From assembly GCA_023390485.1 (NCBI GenBank), contig JAEWCT010000267.1, positions 1 to 5,251 of the forward strand: a stretch of DNA of 5,251 nucleotides, written 5' to 3'. The notes under the pieces were generated by a model. That model saw only the letters and a list, made by a program, of their open reading frames with translations, did not search any database and had not been told where the DNA came from. Below are positions 1 through 4,437 of the stretch, one piece after another. This DNA comes from Pseudomonadota bacterium. GTDB lineage: Bacteria; Pseudomonadota; Alphaproteobacteria; Rhizobiales; Hyphomicrobiaceae. Both the position numbers and the translations under genes were made by a program. Each line of letters begins with the position of its first letter. Position 1 is the first letter of the stretch.

Positions 1-233
1 TCGACGCAGCCTTTCGAGAGACCGACGCCGACGGACCGCATGCAAGACCGCACCTCTCGGCTGGTCGGGCTGTAGGCGCTGCAGTGCGCATAGTAGTCGC
101 TCGCACATGCCATCTGCACGCGCAGGCTGACTGCTGAAGCGTTGCCCGCCATCAGCGTGACGCCGGCGAGAACGAGGGCCGGAGCGAAAATGGTGCGGGA
201 AGCATTCCGGTGGATCTCAACAAATCTGGTCAT
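1..233 (-). CDS. Small secreted cysteine-rich repeat protein (3' end beyond window)
   Basis: The frame opens with ATG at 233 (reverse strand) and stays open for 77 codons to the left edge, so the C-terminus is missing. A GGAG sits 7 nt before the start. Residues 1-34 look like a signal peptide: a basic start (MTRFVEIHR), a hydrophobic stretch at about 14-30 and a likely cleavage site after NASA (34). The mature part has four cysteines at 43, 51, 64 and 76, in a pattern C-x7-C-x12-C-x11-C with the segments ACASDYYAHC, RSCMR and GLSKGC. This resembles the cysteine-rich repeat seen in many small rhizobial exported proteins and, more distantly, in Golgi glycoprotein 1 repeats. I infer a small disulphide-bonded periplasmic protein; its function is unknown. 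It lies 128 bp downstream of the agmatinase gene on the same strand, probably with its own promoter. Confidence 0.75.
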   Translation of the reverse strand, partial: MTRFVEIHRNASRTIFAPALVLAGVTLMAGNASAVSLRVQMACASDYYAHCSAYSPTSREVRSCMRSVGVGLSKGCV

Positions 234-263
234 TGCAGGTCTCCATCTCTTCTGGCGATGCAA

Positions 264-276
264 GCCCGTCTCGGGC
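264..276. repeat. Short GC hairpin, possible weak terminator or leader element
   Basis: GCCCG at 264-268 pairs with CGGGC at 272-276 across a 3-nt loop. It lies between the agmatinase stop (362) and the start of the cysteine-rich gene (233). Read on the minus strand it is followed by TTGC only, not a real T-run, so it would be a poor intrinsic terminator. It could equally be a leader hairpin of the cysteine-rich gene, or chance in GC-rich DNA. Confidence 0.2.
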
Positions 277-319
277 AGTTGTGGCCGAAAGAGATAGCGT
301 GACCCGGATGCTTCCCGCT

Positions 320-333
320 GTTCCGCGCGGAAC
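320..333. repeat. 14-bp perfect palindrome downstream of agmatinase
   Basis: GTTCCGCGCGGAAC is a perfect 14-bp palindrome starting 29 bp beyond the agmatinase stop codon and 87 bp before the cysteine-rich gene. As RNA it could form a 5-bp stem with a GCGC loop, but no T-run follows on either strand, so an intrinsic terminator is unlikely. Its symmetry would suit a dimeric DNA-binding protein controlling the cysteine-rich gene; that is inference only. It contains a GGAAC on each strand, but neither has CGTT at the right distance for an EcfG promoter. Confidence 0.3.
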
Positions 334-361
334 TGGACGTTGAACCCAGCAAAGGTTGCGG

Positions 362-1393
362 CTACTGCGCGACATTCGTGGCGAGCGGCTTACCCGGCAC
401 CGGATAGGAAATCGGCCGCGCACCCTTCATCCGCGCGAACCGGCAGGCCTCCTCATAAACGACCGTCGCGGCCGCAAGAGCTGTGATACCCGCCTGATCA
501 TAAGCAGGCGCCACTTCGACGACATCGCAGCCGACGATCCGAAGGCCGTCGAGACCACGCAGCATCGCCAGCAGCTCGCGCGGCGTCAGTCCACCCATCA
601 CCGGCGTACCGGTCCCCGGCGCAAAGGCCGGATCGAGACAATCGATATCGACCGTCAGGTAGCACGGTGCATCGCCTGCAAGCGCCCTCACCATGGCGAC
701 GATCTGCTCCGGGCCCTTCTCGGCGACAGTCATGCTGTCGAAAATGTTCATGCCCATCGGATCATCGACCCACGTCCGGATGCCGATCTGCGATGACCGG
801 CTCGGATCGATCAGCCCATCGCGAATGGCCTGCGCGAACATCGTGCCGTGGTTGATCTCGACGGCGCCGCTGGGCCCGGTGCGCGGCGTCCACGTATCGG
901 GATGCGCATCGAAATGGATGAGAGCCAGCTGGCCATACTTTCGCGCGTGCGCTTTGAGCAGCGGATAGCTGATGAAATGATCGCCGCCGAGCGCGCATAG
1001 GAACGCCCCGGCGGAAACGACATTGAACGCGGCCTCTTCGATCGCTGCCGGAATTGTGTGCGGAAAACCGAAGTCGAGCAGAGTATCGCCAAGATCGACG
1101 ATCCGCACATGCGCAAACGGGTCGAAACCTCCGGGATAGGATTTGAGCTCCGCGAGTTGCGCCGAAGCCGACCTCACCGCATCGGGCCCGAGCCGCGCCC
1201 CCGGCCGGTTCGACGTCGCGATGTCGAGGGGCACGCCGAGAACTGCGAAATCGCCGGTTCTCGCGCGGTCGACGTGCGGCGCCCGCAAGAACGTGTGCGC
1301 ACGCGAGTAGGTCTGTTCGGAAGCGATGGAAGCGGGCGACAGCGCACCGCAATTGTATTGCGCATGGACGCCGGTTGTAACGCCGGAAATCAT
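362..1393 (-). CDS. speB: Agmatinase (ureohydrolase/arginase family)
   Basis: The 343-aa product belongs to the binuclear-metal ureohydrolases, which split a guanidino group to urea plus an amine. For agmatinase the reaction is agmatine to putrescine and urea, in the cytosol. The metal-binding motifs are all present: GGDH (His139), DAHPD (Asp162, His164, Asp166) and TVDIDCLDP (Asp249, Asp251). NHGTMF (181-186), PAFAPGTGTP (255-264) and VVEVAPAYDQ (291-300) closely follow E. coli SpeB, which favours agmatinase over arginase. Guanidinobutyrase or guanidinopropionase cannot be excluded by eye. The E. coli enzyme has DAHTD where this one has DAHPD. At 343 aa it is about 37 residues longer than SpeB, with extra length at both ends, including a proline-rich tail. 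The ATG is preceded by GAGG with a 5-nt spacer. No polyamine gene adjoins it in the window. Confidence 0.9.
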   Translation of the reverse strand: MISGVTTGVHAQYNCGALSPASIASEQTYSRAHTFLRAPHVDRARTGDFAVLGVPLDIATSNRPGARLGPDAVRSASAQLAELKSYPGGFDPFAHVRIVDLGDTLLDFGFPHTIPAAIEEAAFNVVSAGAFLCALGGDHFISYPLLKAHARKYGQLALIHFDAHPDTWTPRTGPSGAVEINHGTMFAQAIRDGLIDPSRSSQIGIRTWVDDPMGMNIFDSMTVAEKGPEQIVAMVRALAGDAPCYLTVDIDCLDPAFAPGTGTPVMGGLTPRELLAMLRGLDGLRIVGCDVVEVAPAYDQAGITALAAATVVYEEACRFARMKGARPISYPVPGKPLATNVAQ

Positions 1394-1443
1394 GACGACC
1401 TCGATTGTTGCGATGTCGTCCGGCCGACACCTTCACAATCAAA

Positions 1444-1457
1444 CCGGGAAATCCCGG
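1444..1457. promoter_or_regulatory. Inverted repeat CCGGGA-AA-TCCCGG, possible operator
   Basis: Two perfect 6-bp arms flank an AA spacer, centred about 57 bp upstream of the agmatinase start, in the 204-bp spacer between agmatinase (-) and the divergent 97-aa gene (+). The position suits an operator for one or both genes. No convincing -35/-10 pair was found beside it, no regulator gene is adjacent, and chance occurrence is possible. Confidence 0.3.
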
Positions 1458-1597
1458 CGCCTCCGTTTCGCGGCACCTCAGAGGATGCCTATCCCATTGC
1501 GACAGTCAAGCCCCGGCAGGGATGCGGAACCGCGGCGGTGAACTCAGAACCCTTCCCGCGCGTTACCAAACTCGACGTCCTTAAATTGGCTAGAACC

Positions 1598-1891
1598 ATG
1601 TCCAACCTCGTAAAACTCGCGACTGAAAAGGCAGCCCGATCAGAAAGAGAGGCCGAGCTTCTTCGCGAAGATTTATTGCAAAAATGCACCGACGCCGTCG
1701 CCGGGCTGGGCGACAACCTTACCGGATATGCGCTCGTGGTTTGGGGCAAGGATGGCGAGATGCGGACGGCCTACAATGCCGCTCAAGGTCCAATCGGACC
1801 GGCGCTCGTGCCGACGCTCGCAGCCGATGCATTGAACCGCCATGTCGCGGTGATGCTGTCGAAAAAGGAAGATGCGGACGATCCCAGCTGA
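1598..1891 (+). CDS. 97-aa protein of unknown function
   Basis: I do not recognise this family. The product begins MSNLVKLATEKAARSE and has a charged, probably helical N-terminus (about 1-33, possible coiled coil, rich in Lys, Arg and Glu). A compact segment follows with TGYALVVWGKDGEM (42-55) and AYNAAQGPIGPALVP (58-72), then a helix ending AVMLS and an acidic tail (EDADDPS). There is no signal peptide or membrane segment, so it is probably cytosolic. The frame is open far upstream, but that part lies antisense to agmatinase. I chose the ATG at 1598 because coding character begins there. No clear Shine-Dalgarno precedes it; a GTG at 1539 in the same frame is a weaker alternative. It is divergent from agmatinase and ends 22 bp before the hairpin at 1914-1939, which probably terminates it. 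Confidence 0.65.
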   Translation: MSNLVKLATEKAARSEREAELLREDLLQKCTDAVAGLGDNLTGYALVVWGKDGEMRTAYNAAQGPIGPALVPTLAADALNRHVAVMLSKKEDADDPS

Positions 1892-1913
1892 TCCGGCATC
1901 GCGTGACCAAAGA

Positions 1914-1939
1914 AAACCCAGAGCTTGAGCTCTGGGTTT
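1914..1939. terminator. Bidirectional intrinsic terminator, 11-bp perfect stem
   Basis: AAACCCAGAGC (1914-1924) and GCTCTGGGTTT (1929-1939) are exact reverse complements around a TTGA loop. On the minus strand the stem runs into a T-rich tract (TTTTCTTTGG), and it starts 4 bp after the stop codon of the 27-aa gene. On the plus strand its closing TTT is the only T-run, 22 bp after the 97-aa gene. It should terminate best leftward and more weakly rightward, as expected for a hairpin shared by convergent genes. Confidence 0.85.
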
Positions 1940-1943
1940 GCGT

Positions 1944-2027
1944 CTAATGCAAGAAGCCGAACAGATGCAGTCCGATGATCACGATCAGCGGAACGCCTGC
2001 CAGCCAAAGAATGATGTCGCGTGTCAT
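1944..2027 (-). CDS. 27-aa single-span membrane peptide
   Basis: This very short gene reads ATG at 2027 to TAG at 1944-1946. The peptide begins MTRDIILWLAGVPL and ends GLHLFGFLH; residues 5-26 form one continuous hydrophobic span with a Pro at 13 and His at 21 and 27. The two charged residues (Arg3, Asp4) are at the N-terminus. It probably sits in the inner membrane. Short peptides of this kind (xRDIILWLxGVPxxVIIxLxLF) are, from memory, common unnamed proteins in Hyphomicrobiales. Translation support is strong: AGGAG with a 6-nt spacer. It starts 10 bp after the 81-aa gene, whose TGA overlaps this ribosome-binding site, and it is followed at 4 bp by a strong terminator. I infer co-transcription from the EcfG promoter at 2314-2339. 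The molecular role is unknown; gene calling by length would miss it. Confidence 0.85.
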   Translation of the reverse strand: MTRDIILWLAGVPLIVIIGLHLFGFLH

Positions 2028-2033
2028 GATGCT

Positions 2034-2039
2034 CTCCTC
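2034..2039 (-). promoter_or_regulatory. Ribosome-binding site overlapping upstream stop codon
   Basis: On the minus strand TGAGGAG combines the stop codon of the 81-aa gene (TGA, 2040-2038) with the Shine-Dalgarno GAGGAG of the 27-aa gene (2039-2034), 6 nt before its ATG. This layout suggests that a ribosome finishing the first gene uncovers or restarts at the second, coupling their translation. Confidence 0.75.
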
Positions 2040-2283
2040 AATGTTGGATCGGCGGCGGAATACCGTCATCGGCCGGCCCCGCGGAAACGGACTCATCTGC
2101 GCCATCGTGCGGCCGGACCAGGCTCAGCAATTCATCGAGACGTTGGCGCGCCTCAGCCAGATGTCGCTTGGCAGCTTCGCGCCGGAGAATGACGCCGTTC
2201 TGCGCAGCCCCGCGCAATTCGTTCTCAAGTTCCCAAAGGGTCTTTAATGCCTTCGGCACCGCTTCTCTGATGTTGTCCGGCAT
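2038..2283 (-). CDS. 81-aa helical protein of unknown function, first gene of a probable stress operon
   Basis: I do not recognise a named family. The 81-aa product starts MPDNIREAVPKALKTLW. Residues 8-56 are rich in Leu, Glu, Arg and Ala with regular leucine spacing (TLWELENELRGA, HLAEARQRLDELLSLV), so a helical hairpin or coiled coil is likely. The tail from 57 is acidic, Gly/Pro-rich and probably disordered (ending PPPIQH). It has no signal peptide or membrane span. The start is supported by CGAGG 5 nt upstream, and an EcfG promoter lies about 30 bp further up. Its stop codon overlaps the Shine-Dalgarno of the 27-aa membrane peptide, which argues that it is translated and that both form one transcript. 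The plus strand has an open frame here too (1975-2247), but without these signals. A general-stress role is inferred from the promoter only. Confidence 0.7.
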   Translation of the reverse strand: MPDNIREAVPKALKTLWELENELRGAAQNGVILRREAAKRHLAEARQRLDELLSLVRPHDGADESVSAGPADDGIPPPIQH

Positions 2284-2313
2284 CCGAGCCTCGCCAGTTT
2301 GAACTGCTTCCTG

Positions 2314-2339
2314 AACGCATGCCGTTGATTTCCGGTTCC
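2314..2339 (-). promoter_or_regulatory. EcfG-type (general stress response) promoter
   Basis: On the minus strand GGAAC (2339-2335) is followed, after exactly 17 nt, by CGTT (2317-2314). This is the consensus known for the alphaproteobacterial general stress sigma factor EcfG/SigT of the PhyR-NepR-EcfG system (GGAAC-N16/17-CGTT). It points at the 81-aa and 27-aa genes, with the -10 element ending 30 bp before the first ATG. With uniform base composition only about 0.08 such matches are expected in a window this long on both strands, and I found no second one. Confidence 0.75.
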
Positions 2340-2420
2340 GCTCTTGCTTTTGGCTGCTGTGACAAGGTTTATGGGGACGGCGTTATCGTCGAACGCAATC
2401 AGCTCGGACCCTGAAGCCAT

Positions 2421-2768
2421 ATGATCCCACAAGCATTGTTGCCCCTCGTCCTCCTGACGATGTCGAACGTCTTCATGACTTTCGCCTGGTACGGCCATCT
2501 CAAATTCACCAACAAGCCGCTATGGCTCGTCGTGATCGTCAGTTGGGGAATCGCCTTTTTCGAATATTGCTTGGCGGTCCCGGCAAATCGCTACGGCGTC
2601 GCGGTCTATTCGCCGGCCGAATTGAAGACGATGCAGGAAGTCATCACGCTATCGGTCTTCGCGATCTTTTCCGCGACGTACCTTGGTGAACCGCTCACCC
2701 TCAATCAGGCCGTCGGCTTCGCATTTATCGCGCTCGGGGCGTTTTTCGTTTTCAAGGCGCCGCTGTAA
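2421..2768 (+). CDS. DUF486 / DMT-like four-helix membrane protein
   Basis: The 115-aa product matches the DUF486 family, annotated as DMT family protein and distantly related to small multidrug-resistance and EamA transporters. Diagnostic stretches are SNVFMTFAWYGHLKF (15-29), SWGIAFFEYCLAVPANR (41-57) and LKTMQEVITL (68-77). Four hydrophobic helices lie at about 5-24, 33-53, 72-88 and 95-112, so it is an inner-membrane protein at about the usual full length for the family. The substrate is unknown; membership of the superfamily does not prove transport. The ATG at 2421 gives the family's normal N-terminus, although no strong Shine-Dalgarno precedes it. It is divergent from the stress unit across 137 bp, where I found no clear plus-strand promoter, and ends 15 bp from the convergent secreted-protein gene. 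Confidence 0.9.
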   Translation: MIPQALLPLVLLTMSNVFMTFAWYGHLKFTNKPLWLVVIVSWGIAFFEYCLAVPANRYGVAVYSPAELKTMQEVITLSVFAIFSATYLGEPLTLNQAVGFAFIALGAFFVFKAPL

Positions 2769-2783
2769 TGATCGGCGCCACTC

Positions 2784-3776
2784 TCACCTGATCGGCACGC
2801 TCAGCTGAAATTTGCTGCTCAAGCTTTGCGGCTCTGTCGATGCACCGAGATTGTCGACATCGGCCGTCACGCTCAGCGAGTAAGCATCGGGCTTGGTGTA
2901 GGTGACACCGGCCCCTGCGGACGTGGTGTCGAAGGACGAATCCGTCATTTCCTTGTGGTTCGTCGACAAGTCGAACGCCCGCTTGTAGGTGACGAACGGC
3001 TCGAGCGTCGAGCCGCCATCGAGCGAGAACGAATGATTGACCTTCGGCGCGAGAATGAACGCGCTCTTTTCGGCGGTGCCGGTGGTCGACGCCGAGCCGC
3101 CGGTCGCTTCCCATTCGGTGCGCGCGTCGATACTGAACATCGGCGCAGCCTGCAGCGTGACGTATGCCGCAGCTTTCTGATCCTGTGCGAGACCGGCTGT
3201 CGCTGACGACCGCGCATCGCCCCTATCGAGGACGAGCCCGACGCTCGCTTTCCTGCTGATCTTGTAATCCGCTCCGAAGCCGACGCGGCTCGATTGACTG
3301 GAAGCGTCGTTCAACCCGCTGAGATCGATGTTGCTCCAGACATCCACCGGAGCATTGGGAGCTGCCGCAGCTTTCGGCAGCTTCAGCGTGTAGGGATCCG
3401 CGGCATAGTCCGACTGCTGAACGGACACGGTGCGCAAGTTGTAATCGCGCAATGTACCGAGGCTCGTGCGAACCGACATGCTGCCGTCGTTGACATTGAA
3501 CTTCGAAGGCACCGTGCCTTTGCTCATCGCGATCCACGGCAGGCCATCCGTAGCTGCCGATGCGGACGGCATCGTCTGTTCCACAAGCGCCGCGTCCAAG
3601 TCAAACTCGATGCCTTGCTCGCAGTCCATGAAATCGGGCTCGGACGTATTCGACTGCACGTCCACACAATCCTCAGCCCGAACGCCGGAAGCGGCGCCGA
3701 ACAGCACGGCAAAACTGGCAATGATCGCGTACGCGACGCCGCGATCGCGGATGAAACAAATTTTTCGAATGATCAT
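2784..3776 (-). CDS. Secreted protein with beta-barrel-like C-terminal half, probable outer-membrane protein
   Basis: The 330-aa product has a long signal peptide: a basic start (MIIRKICFIRDRG), a hydrophobic core at 14-29 and probable cleavage after GVRA (34). The mature N-terminus has two cysteines (37 and 52) that could form a disulphide, followed by a polar region (about 60-130). An Ala/Pro linker (135-145) leads to residues 146-330, which show repeated alternating hydrophobic/polar strands such as SRVGFGADYKIS, KASVGLVLDRGD, AAAYVTLQA, LEPFVTYKRAFDL, AGVTYT and SLSVTADVDNL. It ends SSKFQLSVPIR. This resembles an autotransporter-like or porin-like barrel, but the last residue is Arg rather than the usual aromatic and the barrel is short, so outer-membrane insertion is only inferred. 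The start has a weak AGG six nt upstream. It converges on the DUF486 gene with 15 bp between stops. Confidence 0.75.
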   Translation of the reverse strand: MIIRKICFIRDRGVAYAIIASFAVLFGAASGVRAEDCVDVQSNTSEPDFMDCEQGIEFDLDAALVEQTMPSASAATDGLPWIAMSKGTVPSKFNVNDGSMSVRTSLGTLRDYNLRTVSVQQSDYAADPYTLKLPKAAAAPNAPVDVWSNIDLSGLNDASSQSSRVGFGADYKISRKASVGLVLDRGDARSSATAGLAQDQKAAAYVTLQAAPMFSIDARTEWEATGGSASTTGTAEKSAFILAPKVNHSFSLDGGSTLEPFVTYKRAFDLSTNHKEMTDSSFDTTSAGAGVTYTKPDAYSLSVTADVDNLGASTEPQSLSSKFQLSVPIR

Positions 3777-3804
3777 AAGCGCCTGTTAGCCGTGAACTTT
3801 GATC

Positions 3805-3833
3805 ATGATGTGGCGATAGTCTGAATCGGTCAA
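3805..3833 (-). promoter_or_regulatory. Possible sigma-70-type promoter for the secreted barrel-like protein
   Basis: On the minus strand TTGACC (3833-3828, 5/6 to TTGACA) is followed after 17 nt by CATCAT (3810-3805, 4/6 to TATAAT), 28 bp before the ATG at 3776. Spacing and position are right, but the -10 is imperfect and alphaproteobacterial promoters are variable, so this is a candidate only. Confidence 0.4.
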
Positions 3834-4029
3834 AGGGTAACCCACCTATGCGGTTAGTCCTTTCGTCTATTCATGCCTGCATTTACGGCGTTGTCGCAGA
3901 AGCCTACTATCCCTTCACCCTGGCTCGTACGAACGCTGGACATTGGCTGGCAAAAGTTTGTGCAACGTGGGTGACGCCCGCACCGGCAACGCGGCCGATA
4001 GCGAACCTGAAATGGAGAAAGGGCAGAAC

Positions 4030-4410
4030 ATGAGCTGGAGCGATACACTCAAGGGGGTCGTCGGAAACCTTGTCGGTCAAGCCGAACAAGGCGCCTTGCC
4101 GGATCTTGTGAAGGGCGTTCTCGGAACCGAAGGCCTGCAGGCCATTCTCGGCAAACTTCAAGACGCGGGTTTCGGCGCGCAGGTCTCTTCGTGGCTCGAC
4201 AAGAACAAAAACAATCTGCCGATCACGCCTGAGCAGATCCAATCCGCGCTTGGCGACGAACACGTTCAGCAGATCGCCAGGTCCCTCGGCATTCCGGTGG
4301 ATTCAATCCTCGCCGCGTTGGCGAGTGCACTTCCTCAGGTCGCGAGCGAAGCTGGCTCCGCCGCCGATCCTCAAAAAGCTTCGCCGCTTCCCGGTCCCAA
4401 ATCCGGCTGA
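4030..4410 (+). CDS. YidB family (DUF937) protein
   Basis: The 126-aa product matches the YidB/DUF937 family of small soluble proteins of unknown function. The signature is visible in order: an N-terminal helix (MSWSDTLKGVVGNL), GTEGLQAILGKLQDAGFGAQVSSWL (32-56), the segment NNLPITPEQIQSALG (61-75), then QIARSLGIPVDSILAALASALPQV (81-104), where the family typically has a helix ending LPQVVD. The tail (105-126) is Ala/Pro/Lys-rich and probably disordered. There is no signal peptide. I chose the ATG at 4030 because AAGGG lies 6 nt upstream and the family starts there; an in-frame ATG at 4012 lacks a ribosome-binding site. The gene converges on the AidB-like gene, with 27 bp between stop codons. 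Its role is unknown. Confidence 0.88.
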   Translation: MSWSDTLKGVVGNLVGQAEQGALPDLVKGVLGTEGLQAILGKLQDAGFGAQVSSWLDKNKNNLPITPEQIQSALGDEHVQQIARSLGIPVDSILAALASALPQVASEAGSAADPQKASPLPGPKSG

Positions 4411-4424
4411 CCGACCGGCGTCGG
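4411..4424. terminator. Weak hairpin between convergent genes
   Basis: CCGAC (4411-4415) and GTCGG (4420-4424) can pair around a CGGC loop directly after the YidB-family stop codon, within the 27-bp gap to the AidB-like gene. The stem is short and no T-run follows, so terminator activity is doubtful; nothing better is visible in the gap. Confidence 0.2.
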
Positions 4425-4437
4425 GGATCGAAGCCTC

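Noticed and set aside
329..350. GGAAC with a nearby CGTT as a second EcfG promoter
   Set aside because: Spacing is only 4 nt on the plus strand, and on the minus strand no CGTT lies at 16-17 nt.
356..796. 146-codon plus-strand open frame
   Set aside because: Entirely antisense to agmatinase, Arg/His-rich and typical of a shadow frame in GC-rich DNA.
1058..1597. Long plus-strand open frame continuing into the 97-aa gene
   Set aside because: Its first part is antisense to agmatinase and its sequence is Arg/Pro-rich without motif character; only the part from 1598 reads as a gene.
1975..2247. 90-codon plus-strand open frame antisense to the 81-aa and 27-aa genes
   Set aside because: No ribosome-binding site, and the opposite strand has promoter, two Shine-Dalgarno sites, coupling and a terminator.
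2769..2800. Repeated TGATCGGC in the gap between the DUF486 and secreted-protein genes
   Set aside because: Two 8-mers about 20 bp apart, one inside coding sequence; no hairpin or T-run, most likely chance.
3294..3824. 176-codon plus-strand open frame
   Set aside because: Antisense to the secreted-protein gene, which has a proper signal peptide and continuous mature sequence; this frame has neither motifs nor a start signal.
3943..3975. Sigma-54 promoter-like TGGCAAAAGTTTGTGCAA upstream of the YidB-family gene
   Set aside because: The GG and GC elements are 11 nt apart instead of the strict 10, and the -24 box lacks its usual CAC.
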